Shown here: positions 34,330 through 44,489 of the stretch, piece after piece
Position numbering within the stretch: the stretch's first letter is position 1
Layout of the letters: each line of letters begins with the position of its first letter
Assembly: GCA_922989275.2 (NCBI GenBank)
Contig: OV277867.1
Coordinates: 37,626,070-37,690,069 of the forward strand
Length of the DNA stretch: 64,000 bases
Origin: Gari tellinella
Taxonomy: Eukaryota > Mollusca > Bivalvia > Cardiida > Psammobiidae
Direction of reading: 5' to 3'
Translations under genes and position numbers: made by a program
The notes under the pieces: model-generated
The model's database searches: none
What the model was told of the DNA's origin: nothing
Seen by the model: the letters and a program-made list of their open reading frames with translations, nothing else

Positions 34330-36264
34330 ATAAATACGAAAGAAGACTCAAGCAGGAAACGCAACACAAACAATACACCCATCTCTAAAGCAGAACACAC
34401 ACACAGCCATACCATAACAAACACACACACACACACAACCACACACACACACACGCAATACCATTCCCTCATTTACACACTAAATAGAAAACAACACGCA
34501 AGACAAACATAAAGCTAAGTAAACATAGGAGCCCGCCTTGGTACGGTCAGTAGCAATCAATAATCAATTATAAATTAATTAACTATTAACAACCACTAGG
34601 GGGTTAAACCTGGGTTTAGGGGCGCCCAACCTCACACTTATCTCCTATATTCACCTATAAAGACGAACAGTGTACATAAAATATAAACCCTGTTCCACAA
34701 CCTTACAATCAAAAAGACCGCCAGCACAGTAAGTAAATACATGTAAAACATCTAACAAAATTCTCTGACAGGATTATTAGTAACACGGGAAAGAATTAAA
34801 CATTCAAGCCCGTGTTAAAAATAACCCACTATGGCAACGGTCAAATTGTACTCAAGCGAATAGTCTGTAGTCACGAGTAGCTGTAAGACATGGGAGGGTT
34901 TAGGGTACGACAGAGAGGGAGAGAAAAACCAAAGCACGAAAATCCGACATAACTCTCCCGGTTAAGGACGGCTTTAGAGATACATCATCATGTAGTGCTA
35001 AGCCCTGTCTGTCGTCGCACAACCAAAGAGGAAAGCATAGTTATCAATTGTAGATTGATCGATAACCAAACGAGAAGTGCGCAGCAATATAGTTGGATCA
35101 TAATCTTTTTTGAGGAAAAATCTAATACGTTTCACAAATAGGTTTTGAAAATGCATATGTCCAAGAATCTTACGAAGTCTGTAAATCACATCACCATAAA
35201 ACTCCGGATGTGAAATACCTTGCCGCAGAAAAGACTTTAAGTTACATTTATACTTGTTAATGAGAGGAAGATTTCTATAAAAGAATTTAGAAAATGTTTT
35301 ACGAAGTTTATGAAATCTGTACCCCTGTTTAAGAAGCTTTTCAGTAATAGTTTTATTACGAATGTGGAAGTCCTCAACAGAGGTACAAGCCCTAGCAAAA
35401 CGAATAAGTTGGGAAATATAAACCCCGTAAGATGTAGAACGGGGAACATCGCCATCTAGATGAGGATAGTTTACAATACTAAAATCAAAATCATCTCGTT
35501 TATCGTAAATCTTAGAAGAAACAATACCGTTATTTATTAAAAGATCCAAATCTAAAAATGGTGCCGATAAATTTGACTCGTTTGTTTTATTAAGGCGTAA
35601 TTCTTTTGGGTAAATAAAAGGAAACAACGTATCAAAAAATGGGTTGTCTATATTAAAAATATCATCTAGATAGCGCGATGTGTTGTTAAAGGCTTCGATC
35701 ATATCTGCCTGTGTATCAGGTTTTAGACTTAGCATAAAGTCCCTCTCATAACAGTACAAAAATAGGTCTGCGACAAGGGGCGCACAGTTTGTACCCATAG
35801 GGATACCAATCACTTGGCGGTATATGGTACTCCCAAAACGTACATAAATATTATCCAGAAGAAATGATAGTGATTCACAGACATCGGTGCAAGTCCACAT
35901 AGTGTAATGCTTAACCGTGTCATTTGTAAAAAATGCACGATCAGTATTACACGCCAGAAATAGTTTCCTTTCTCTGGCAAAAGTCTTTTCAATAAGTTGT
36001 ATAAGTTTAGCTTTTATTAAATTATGAGGTAAGGTAGTATATAGTGTTGAAAAGTCATACGTACTAATATTGCAAGCTTGGTATTTTCTATGTTCAAGCT
36101 TCGTCAAAATTTTATTCGAGTTTTTGATAGACCAAAACAGATTAAGTCCAGAATTTTCGTAAGTCTTGTCACAATACCTTTGAACATTTTCTTTGATTTT
36201 TATTAAAGACGATGTCAAAAGTTTGGAAAGCTTAGTAGTAGTACATGCACTTGAATTAGCAATA
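34330..36264 (-). mobile_element. Penelope-like element, copy 2
   Basis: Reverse orientation to copy 1. The 3' end is at 34330 (same terminal CGTATTTAT on the minus strand), the 5' end is truncated at about 36264, inside the reverse-transcriptase coding region at a point equal to 28010 in copy 1. It carries the same 3' untranslated region including the microsatellite. Copies 1 and 2 form a large inverted pair with a spacer of about 4.4 kb. Confidence 0.8.
34998..36218 (-). CDS. Penelope-like reverse transcriptase, 5'-truncated ORF
   Basis: 406 codons without interruption. Motif A is YDFSTLYTTLP (Asp at 55), motif B IGIPMGTNCAPLVADLF at 137-153, motif C YLDD at 183-186, then FLDLDLLINNG and the conserved-looking SYGVYISQLIRFAR tail. 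It lacks the N-terminal part present in copy 1 (the ADK and PKLHK boxes), so the Met at 36218 is internal and the product would be incomplete. About nine amino acid differences from copy 1 over 400 residues. No GIY-YIG domain is visible after the ORF; an endonuclease could be at the missing N terminus, as in permuted Penelope-like clades, or absent. Confidence 0.75.
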   Translation of the reverse strand: MTSSLIKIKENVQRYCDKTYENSGLNLFWSIKNSNKILTKLEHRKYQACNISTYDFSTLYTTLPHNLIKAKLIQLIEKTFARERKLFLACNTDRAFFTNDTVKHYTMWTCTDVCESLSFLLDNIYVRFGSTIYRQVIGIPMGTNCAPLVADLFLYCYERDFMLSLKPDTQADMIEAFNNTSRYLDDIFNIDNPFFDTLFPFIYPKELRLNKTNESNLSAPFLDLDLLINNGIVSSKIYDKRDDFDFSIVNYPHLDGDVPRSTSYGVYISQLIRFARACTSVEDFHIRNKTITEKLLKQGYRFHKLRKTFSKFFYRNLPLINKYKCNLKSFLRQGISHPEFYGDVIYRLRKILGHMHFQNLFVKRIRFFLKKDYDPTILLRTSRLVIDQSTIDNYAFLFGCATTDRA

Positions 36265-36754
36265 CTTTATATAATGTAGCTGCATAAAATGCTTTAGATG
36301 CATGTGGGTGTCAATCAGTGTAGATCAAGGCCAGCTAACGCGTCTTCGACGCGGTGGCTGACCTTGATCTACACTTTTTACATTGCAAAAAGACAAGTTT
36401 AGACATGGCAAAGGTAAAATGTAAGTAATTGATAGCATCTTTTTCAACGTATCATCTGCGCATCTTTAGACACTTTCTTGTTTTATCTCTTCAATGTTAG
36501 GCCAAATGTTGAAGATTTTAAACATTGTGCAGCAGAATGTATGCTTTCAAAATTAACCAACTTATATCAAAAGCATTATTTCACCGCGAAGAGCTGGAAG
36601 CTAGATCAGACGCCGGGTCAGCTGGCGCCTGGTCAGGCATTTTCAAGAAATTGCCACTTTCTACAATTCAGTGTAATATATTTGTGTATCAAAGGGGACA
36701 ATAACGTCATCTCCCCTGTACACCGTAACTTTATTTTTATTTTGTTCTCTCCCA

Positions 36755-36972
36755 TTAATCCCTTCACTGCCTTACCCCGAGCACAACAGTTGTTTTGCAA
36801 ACAGTTTGGATCCTGATCAGACGCCGCGTAATGCGGCGTCTGATCAGGATTCAAACTGTTTGACAATCATTTCAATATTTCTTCAGTCAAAAAAGCAAAC
36901 TTTAAAATTTAAGAAATAAAAGAAGACGACAATTTTTTAAAATTGATGACGTCACGGCAGTGAAGGGGTTAA
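36755..36972 (+). mobile_element. Family B hairpin element, type copy
   Basis: TTAA at both ends (36755-36758, 36969-36972). The termini CCCTTCACTGCC and GGCAGTGAAGGG are inverted. Palindrome 36798-36862: CAAACAGTTTGGATCCTGAT, core CAGACGCCGCG TAA TGCGGCGTCTG, then the matching right arm. The right interior has AAGAAGACGACAATTTTTTA and TGACGTCACG. 5'-CCC...GGG-3' with TTAA duplication is the signature of piggyBac-type elements. Non-coding. Confidence 0.85.
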
Positions 36973-37511
36973 AATGATTTTCCTGGGAGGGTGTGTTCTT
37001 TATTATTTGGTAAGTACAGACAAACTGACTTCAATGCAGTTGAACTCATTAAGAATAGGTACTCCCTATTTGAAACGTGCAACAAAACATGCATTAACAA
37101 ACTGATGCTTGGATTTTGCAATCAAGCCTGATGGTCCTACTGAAAGATTACAATATAGATAAACAATGATAGCAAACTGACAAAACGCTGTAGAGATGCA
37201 TTGTTTGTCCATACAAAGCACTTTTCATATGAACTAGTAAATGAGGATCTACACTGTTTAGAAGAGATTTCTTTAGTAGAAACTAGGTTTAAATGGGTTA
37301 AAGATTTCAACGGAATGAAATTTAGTAAAACATCGCGTGACCTTACATAAATACTTTGAAATTTATCGAGATAATACAGCTCATGTTTGTAGCATCACAT
37401 ATCGATCGGTATATCCTTCTACTTGAGAGTGAAATTCTGAAATCTGACTGTTTTGAGACTGTGATTGACATCCCTTCAGAGCAAATCCCGACAGCACTAA
37501 CATTTTAGTTT

Positions 37512-37636
37512 AAGAATTTCTTCTGAACGCTACATAAATAAATTTACACTCGTGTGTTGACGTTTTTCTCAGCCCGAGGTTGAAACGTAAACATGTGTTT
37601 GTCAATTTATTTATGTAGTGTTCAGAGGAAATTCTT
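37512..37636. repeat. 125-bp inverted repeat with 33-bp arms
   Basis: AAGAATTTCTTCTGAACGCT pairs with AGTGTTCAGAGGAAATTCTT, and the arms continue through ACATAAATAAATT and AATTTATTTATGT. The spacer of about 60 bp contains a smaller AAACGT-type pairing. Not related to the other hairpin families. Confidence 0.75.
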
Positions 37637-37796
37637 GTAATGCTGGACTATCTGCATGATGAACTTATTCAAGGAAGCACTTACATTTGTTTAAAAATGC
37701 CTTGTGTGTTCTTCAAACACAGGAAATCCCAAGTTTGGAAGAAAACAACACAAAAAACAGACTTTAATGTAGGTATGCCTTCTTTCAGCAATCTCA

Positions 37797-37945
37797 TGTA
37801 TTTAACTTTCCCCCCGAAAATATGGCAACTTATGGTGTTTGCAAACTGATTGGATCGATATCAGACTCCAAATGATTCGTAGTCTAATCAGTATCCAAAC
37901 ATTTTGACACTCTAATTTCTTATAGCAGACGATAATATGGCGACG
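37797..37945 (+). mobile_element. Family B remnant
   Basis: TTTGCAAACTGATTGGATCG, a decayed centre (ATCAGACTCC...GTCTAATCAG), TATCCAAACATTTTGACACT and AGCAGACGATAATATG in family B order. Confidence 0.55.
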
Positions 37946-38546
37946 TAAAATTTATACTCAAACCACCAGTATTTAGAGGAAGGCTTACAAGGGGGCTTTA
38001 CAGCGTGTTCAGATACAGTTTGTTGCAAGTTTGTGTATATCCTTGGACGATTATCTCGTTTTTCCTGAAATTTCAATTGGTCAGTTCCAGTTTCCAATAA
38101 TGTCTAGTGCATTTATGATTATTTTTGGATTGCTCTTTTACAATTTATTGCAGAATAACAAACAGAACAGAAACAATATAATCCGGGTTTACACTATTCT
38201 GCATTTGACAAATGTACTATTCACAGGCACACTGTTTGTAAATAACGAGTATACTCGCTTCAAAAGAGACAGGCTGAATTTAATACGAAATTGTGACAGA
38301 GTGGAAAAAACACCTATACTAAAAGAAAAGTATGATACTGTGACAAGGAATGAATGAATGAATGTTGTTTTACGGCCCATCGACACAAAAAGTGACAAGG
38401 GTTTTCACAATTTGACGTGACAGTAGTGAGGAATAATGTTTGCTTTTAAACCCTATTATTCTACTCGCTTTAAACGTATACCTCGTCCATATCCACGTGC
38501 CTTACAGACTGGAAGGTAAATAAAGAAGCTAAATCACGTAATGCAT

Positions 38547-38725
38547 TTAACCCTTTCACTCTCAATGACACTTTAAAGCGCATTTGAAAATAGTTTGGGT
38601 GCTGATCAGACGCCGCGCCGTGATATGTATTAAGTCATACAACCTTAAATCTAACTTTGAAACGTGTCTTGCAGACAACATTACCGGGTAATGAAGCAGA
38701 CGACAATAAAGCTACGAAGGGGTAA
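38547..38725 (+). mobile_element. Family B element lacking the right palindrome arm
   Basis: TTAACCCTTTCACTCTCAAT at the left. The left arm is intact (AAATAGTTTGGGTGCTGATC, AGACGCCGCG), then sequence jumps to CGTGATATGTATTAAG without a right arm. GAAGCAGACGACAATAAAG and CGAAGGGGTAA close the element. Confidence 0.65.
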
Positions 38726-39081
38726 ACTCTCCTAAATAATTTGATCATGAAAGGGTAAAACCTTGATTAACTCTGAGGAGCAGTTACATGCAATACAAAT
38801 ATGATAGAGTACACAGTTATTTAATAATAAACAAGCTAGCTCGAATTAGGAATCTCATGTCTTACTGACGTGTCATATCCGAGATCGGTATTCCTTTTAT
38901 GCTGAAACCTCACATTGACTTGAATTCCCCCGAGTATTGTTTCATGAGAACTAGAACAATGCGAATAGACCATGCGCGGAATATTTGAACACACTCATGC
39001 CAGAATATTGCAATGCCTTCAGCATGTGATGTACTCAACCCTCCCCAACCGCCAATCTGTACATGCTGAAATATATCAATA

Positions 39082-39438
39082 CAGCACTCCCTCTCTACAA
39101 CGACACCCAATGGGAGACAAAAATTGTGTTCGTTGTTCGGAGGGAGTCGTTATAGGGAGGGAAAGTGGCTTACATTTGCAAACAGCTTGAATCCAGATCA
39201 GACGCCGCGTAACGCGGCGTCTGATCTGGATTCAAGCTGTTTGTCACTTGTCATTAAGTTTTTTTCTGTCAAATGTCCATTATGTAACTTTGAGAAAAAC
39301 AGCAGACGACAATTTTAAGCAGACAGTATTGCAGCCATGAAAAGGTTGGACATTAATGTTTTGTTTGGGGAACAGCGGCAAGCGTCGTTGTAGAGAGGGA
39401 AGCGTTGTTGGGAGGGTCGTTGTAGAGAGGGAGCACTG
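39082..39438 (+). mobile_element. CAGTGCTCCC chimeric element, second complete copy
   Basis: 357 bp, TA at 39080-39081 and 39439-39440. The palindrome at 39179-39243 is perfect over both 32-bp arms apart from the central A. After AAGCAGACAGTATTGCAGCC this copy reads ATGAAAAGGTTGGAC, similar to the family B right end GTGAAGGGGTTAA, which suggests that an old family B element lies inside the TA-type element. Confidence 0.85.
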
Positions 39439-40077
39439 TACATAAGAAAACAAATGATATAAAACCACTGCAATGTATGTCCATATATTATACGAAATAG
39501 AAAACTGTGCGCCGTCTGAGGAGACGTCGCAGAATATTTACGTCTAAACAGGCCTTTAAAATATGCTAACTCATGATTTAGTAGACTTCGGATATAAATG
39601 GTGTAATGGATGATAGGCTAAAAGCGTATTATACTATCCCAGTTTTCAGCCTGTATTTATCATCAGATATGTAATGTGTTACTGTTCAAAACGTTTTTGG
39701 AAAATAACGGCCGGGATGCAATTTCAACAACTCTCAAGATTTGTCTATGTTGTTTTTATTATATTTACAGCTATGGGTGGTTAGAAATATATAAAGAGAA
39801 AGAAATTCTAGTGTGACTCACCCATCCTTTGTTTCTTTAATGGACAATACACGTCCCCAGTTTAGTCCTGACTAGTGTTGGTTTGTTTTCTTCAATATAT
39901 TGCAAAATGGCTACAAATGCAGACTTCTTATCTGGGTCTATACTGTTGGCTAAGGAAATGAAATTTGCTCACATGTACGTTTTACTCATCGCTAGGACTG
40001 TAAATGTGAAACTTCTACAAGCTGCTGATGAAGTTGTGATATATTTTACAAAGAAGTGCGAAACAATATTTATTGTG

Positions 40078-40258
40078 AAACATTCACCCCCATAGTCTGT
40101 TTCCAGTTTGGAAACCTGCTTTAAGCTATCATCTGCTAGAATATAGAAAAAATAATTGGTTTGGTACATGTTAATCAGTGTATGAATTTGAACTATTTTA
40201 TTCAGCGGAGGAATAAATCAAATATACCAAAAGTCATGTCTATATGAAAAGGGTTTAA
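40078..40258 (+). mobile_element. Family D remnant
   Basis: CATTCACCCCCATAGTCTGT, a half arm AAACCTGCTTTAAGC, TCATCTGCTAGAATATAG, TGAACTATTTTATTCAGCGG, and AAAAGGGTTTAAT at the right. Confidence 0.55.
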
Positions 40259-40871
40259 TACGTCGTTTTTGTGCTGTTAATTACAGTGGATCTTGATGGA
40301 ACACTTACCAAAAAGAAGTCAAATCTGGATCCAACCTGTTTGACACTCTGGTGATTTTTCATGTAATAACAACAAGAAAGATTTAATTTGCAAGTGTTGA
40401 CGCGAAATGAGACATTTAGCTATCAACAGTTACGTAATTTGCAGAAGTTGAAACTGTCGTAAAATAACTATCCGTTATCGAATGCCACTGGATATCGTTG
40501 TGAATTGTTTTGCTAACCCTATTGTGTGATAGCATTGCGTCAGCTCCTTTTATGTCTAAAACATCTATTTTAAACAGCTAAGAGCAACGTCAGACAACGG
40601 TTAAATAGAGCATAATTATATGTTTCAAAAGCGATCAAGTTCCACATTGTTCTCGTTTTATTGCACTGTGTTTGTGTCAGTTGCAATTAAACAAGAAATA
40701 ATAAAATGTCTCCTCAAATGTATACATAGAACAAAGTATAAATTCAACAATAAATTCCAGATATAGTTATTATTTAACATCTGATATCGCAATGATATTT
40801 AAACAGTATACTGCAGAGCACCAGATAAGCTTAGTTTTTCAAAACCTAAAATCTTTATTTCTGAATTAAAC

Positions 40872-40938
40872 CCTATGGTGTCACTACTCATTAGAATCGT
40901 CTCTTCGAGACGATTCTAATGAGTAGTAACACCATAGG
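40872..40938. repeat. 67-bp palindrome
   Basis: CCTATGGTGT.ACTACTCATTAG and AATCGTCTC on the left pair with GAGACGATT and the mirrored right arm, with only TTC at the centre and one mismatch. GACGATT...AATCGTC also forms the core of the 44013-44256 palindrome (GGAATCGTCTT), which may be a distant relationship. Confidence 0.8.
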
Positions 40939-41435
40939 ATTTGGTGCTAAAAAGAGTGAGAAAATGTTGGATTTGTTGAAAAAACTACCTCTTATCTGGA
41001 GCCCTAGTACATGTATTTGAAAACGTTAGACAAAATCAAACACCGAAATCAGCCTTGAAACTGTATTACACTCGCTTAACATTTCTCTCGAAACTTGTTT
41101 TCTTATTGGATTATACCTGTCTCGGACGAATAATCTGCCATTTCCAATTCAAATTGAGTCGCGGACTTAAGTGAGTTTTCAAGGCCCACCTCGTCCCTGG
41201 TTACTAACGCTCTAATATTAATCCCTTCAACTTCAGAATAGTGTCTGCCAAAAGATTGTCGACTACTTTTTAGATTTATGTTTATTGCGTTTTCAAGGAC
41301 AACAAAAACTTCAGTGTAAAACTAGTATGTCTGCTGATAAGACAAACACCATAGGAACCAGTAAGATTAATCAAACTGTTTTCTCCTTGGGTTATTTCAA
41401 TTATAAAGTAAGTCTGAAATAACTTGAATTCCGTA

Positions 41436-41648
41436 TTAACCCTTTGCCTGCTGATCGCGACTTTACTGAATTTTGCAAACAGTTTAGGTCCAGATCAGAC
41501 GCCGCGTTACGCGGCGTCTGATCTGGATCCAAACTGTTTGACACTCGTCTTTAGGTTTCTTTACTTAAAAAATGTATAAATCTAAATTTAATCAATTCTG
41601 CAGACTATAACTTCGAAGCAGACGATATCACCGCAGGATAAGGGTTAA
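41436..41648 (+). mobile_element. Family B hairpin element
   Basis: TTAACCCTTTGCCTGCTGAT at the left and CAGGATAAGGGTTAA at the right. Palindrome 41476-41540 with core CAGACGCCGCG TTA CGCGGCGTCTG. The stem here has CCAGATC/GATCTGG where 36755-36972 has CCTGATC/GATCAGG, a paired change. Confidence 0.85.
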
Positions 41649-41717
41649 GTGGTTAGGAATAAATGAATATCTGCACTTAACGGTGTGATAAATCAAATCC
41701 AGTATGTGTTGATAATC

Positions 41718-41937
41718 TTAACCCTTCCTACGTCAAAGGCAACACAAGCAAACTTTTCAAACATTTTGGAGCCAGATCAGACGCCGCGTGACGCGGCGTC
41801 TGATCAAGATCCAAAACTGTTTGGAACTTGTGTTGATTGTTAATAGAAATCAAAGCTTCAATAATTTGACATTTGTATGCTGACATCTAACTGTAGCAGA
41901 TGATAGTTTTGTCTGTCAAAGGGTTTGAGAAGGTTAA
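41718..41937 (+). mobile_element. Family B hairpin element, direct neighbour
   Basis: TTAACCCTTCCTACGTCAAA and AGGGTTTGAGAAGGTTAA. Palindrome 41758-41823 with centre GCCGCGTGACGCGGC; its lower stem has several mismatches. It lies only 69 bp right of the previous copy in the same orientation. A further remnant (GCATCTGATCATGATTCAAA ... GAAAGTGAAGGGCTAAG) follows at 41945-42148. Confidence 0.8.
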
Positions 41938-42918
41938 TATTGATTCTTGCATTAGCCCCAAACTGCCAATAGCGACTGCACGTTTGTTGTTTGGGTTTTT
42001 TGCAATCATTTTTTCATACTAAATCATTTTAAGGTTATGTTTAAATCGACCCTGCATCTGATCATGATTCAAACTGTGTCACACCCAATTTGAATTAATT
42101 ACAGTCTACACGCCAACGATAGAGCTTTCATGAAAGTGAAGGGCTAAGTGGTTCCTAGAATTTTAAGAGATATTCCAACTATTAAAGTAAACGGGGTTTT
42201 AAGCATATGAGACAGATAGAATTGTGTTTATACCGATGAAACAGTACATTCGCTGTTGATAAAACCATATCATATTTTGTTTATGGTAGAACTCCTCTAT
42301 ATCGATGTATAAAGAGGATATTACACAAAACCTTTTCTATTGCGCCAACAAAAGTAAGGCTATTTAATTGTATGAAAGACCGACGGAAGCTTAAAGCAGT
42401 TTGAACATTTTCATTAGGCAGCCACCTGCCTGAAAACAGTGTTAATTACTTGCGTAAGTAAGTTAAATGTACACAGAACCGTTACTGTAATTATCGAATT
42501 ACAGGAAGGTTGCCGATTAACGCAAGGCAAACGTTAAATGGACATCTTCTCAAGGAGCTTTTTGCTCTACTTTTACCTTGCTTTAAGCAGCGATTTCGCT
42601 ACATAATCACCTTATAACTTACATTGTTTAGTGGTCGAAAATTAAGGAGATTGATAACTGTATGTTTCGAAAATGTGTGGTTATTGCGAGAAAGTTTACG
42701 TTTTTCAGGCTTAGTCCCGTTTATTGCTGTCAAAGTGAGCTTGTATTTGGTACATAGTGTGTACTCTAAATCGGCATTTGATCAGAATCCAAATTCAATG
42801 TAATATACGAGTATATAACGCCTGTTATATTTTGTGCATTCTAATAAACACTTACGATGTTTTGATTCTGTCTCACCAACAGCCCCTGAAACTTAAAATG
42901 AATCACTCCAGATTCCAA

Positions 42919-43165
42919 TTAACCCGTTCACTGCGAAATATTTCGTAAGCTTTTTTCCCCTTCCCCGTTTCATTGTCGTCTGCTTCAATTTTTGTTGTTT
43001 GCAAGATCGTTTCAAAGTAAGATTCATTGACGTATGACTTAAAACATATCGATACGAGAGTCAAACAGTTTGGATCCCGATCAGACGCCGTGTTACGCGG
43101 CGTCTGATCAGGATCCAAACTGTTTGCATACGCGTATATAAGCGCCAATGAGAGTAAAAGGGTTA
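42919..43165 (-). mobile_element. Family B hairpin element, reversed
   Basis: TTAACCCGTTCACTGCGAAA and GAGAGTAAAAGGGTTAC. The right TTAA has become TTAC. TTGTCGTCTGCTTC lies on the left, showing reversed orientation. Palindrome 43062-43126: CAAACAGTTTGGATCCCGAT, core CAGACGCCGTG TTA CGCGGCGTCTG. Confidence 0.8.
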
Positions 43166-43463
43166 CGTCTAGTCCATGTGTGACTGTTGAACAACATTTT
43201 GCAGACTGAAAAATATATATACGTGTCTGATGCATTGAACAATATATGAACTAGGATGAAACGAGGATCAAAAGTTTGCAACTGATAGTGTTGTCTGAAT
43301 TGGCGCTGAGTAGACAGGGAAAGATAGACATCTGTTTCAGTAATCAATTTGTCACAGACACCTTGTTTCAAGAGTGTACAGATGTTCTTACACTTCAGTA
43401 TTGTTTTATTGGTTGTGTTGTGCAGTAGTACAGCAAGTAACATTGACAACGTGACATTTACAA

Positions 43464-43628
43464 ATTCAACCCTTGCGACGAGTATACCCGTCTTTAATAA
43501 ATATTGTACTTGTGAAGAGTCATTTTGCAGTATATTGTTTAAATTAACCCGAAATAGTTCAAAATGAACACAAAGGTAATTGGACATTGGAGTTGCTCTT
43601 TAACCGTTTCAGCGGTAAATGAGTTAAA
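43464..43628 (+). mobile_element. Family C element without hairpin
   Basis: TCAACCCTTGCGACGAGTAT at the left (compare GAACCCTAGCGACGAGTA at 16521) and GCGGTAAATGAGTTAA at the right, with TTGTACTTGTGAAGAG and AAAATGAACACAAAGG between. The palindrome is cleanly missing. Confidence 0.5.
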
Positions 43629-44012
43629 GTTACTAAAACTTGAAACTTGAACTTTTTAAGTTGGTTATACGCATTTTTAAAATCGATACATTTAATGAGG
43701 GTGTACATCGAGATAAAAATCAAATCGATTAAAAAAACAGAATAGGAAGAAACGCAAATTGTTTCATGCTATATACAATATGGAAAGCATAAAATCTCCT
43801 TTCATAAAAAAGAATATGATGCACTTACATATTCAGATCCGTTTCATTAAAACACTTCAAAACACGCACGGTTATTATGTTTCTTGAAAAAATGATTAAA
43901 AGTGATGAGTTTAAAGTTTTGTCTTGAACAACTCCATGTGATGACGATGGGTCTCGGTCATTATTTATTCTAGTATAATTGTTGGTGTGTTCCAGGTATT
44001 CCATGCGGAGCT

Positions 44013-44256
44013 GGGGTCCGTTTCATAAAACTTCGTACGAAAAATATTGTCGTAAGTCAGATTATAAAAGTCTCAATTTTCATTTATTTCGCCATCTAAT
44101 CCTGTCATGTGACATCTTTTTTGGAATCGTCTTTTCAAGACGATTCCAAAAAGATGTCACATGACAGGATTGGATAGGGAAATTGCAGATTAAATGTATT
44201 TTAAAGTTTTGACTGACGACAACATTTTTCGTAAGAAGTTTTATGAAACGGGGCCC
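44013..44256. mobile_element. GGGGCCCGTTTCATAAAAC palindromic element, best copy
   Basis: 244 bp that is one imperfect palindrome. The ends GGGGTCCGTTTCATAAAAC and GTTTTATGAAACGGGGCCC pair, and the inner arms CATGTGACATCTTTTTTGGA and its complement meet around AATCGTCTTTTCAAGACGATT at about 44132. Relatives: 25210-25422, 25830-27094, 47816-48270. No coding capacity. Confidence 0.8.
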
Positions 44257-44367
44257 TGATGAAATAGCATCTACGCCTTGTACATGTATAAAATGACGGC
44301 GTGGCGCAAATCAGTCTCTTGTCCTCGATAAAATGTTTCTCAGACATTCAGGATATTAAATTAATTT

Positions 44368-44485
44368 TAGATGGCAGTTTGCGAGATATTCAAATTGTCA
44401 ACACGAGAAACCCCGGCGCGAATCCGATGGTGACATTCTGTTTTTCGAGAGTTGACACTTTGATGTCACGCAAACTGCCATCTAA
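44368..44485. repeat. 118-bp inverted repeat
   Basis: TTAGATGGCAGTTTGCG pairs perfectly with CGCAAACTGCCATCTAA. Inward, TTGTCAACACGAGAAA and TTTTTCGAGAGTTGACA continue the pairing with mismatches. The centre is about 25 bp and GC-richer (CCCCGGCGCGAATCC). Confidence 0.75.
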
Positions 44486-44489
44486 TATT

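Larger units (their letters stand above)
34236..36455 (+). mobile_element. Family E element split by Penelope-like copy 2
   Basis: Left part 34236-34329 (TGACAAAACCAAATGTTGCA ... TTTGGTCTACACTGCCAA) and right part from 36265 (TTTATATAATGTAGCTGCAT) are contiguous in the copy at 13905-14268. The right part contains a palindrome at 36319-36374, GTGTAGATCAAGGCCAGC ... CGCGTCTTCGACGCG ... GATCTACAC. Confidence 0.6.

Noticed and set aside
36478..36866. Open frames on both strands across the hairpin element
   Set aside because: The peptides (DQTPG/DQTPR...) come from palindrome arms and recur with every hairpin copy; no protein family.
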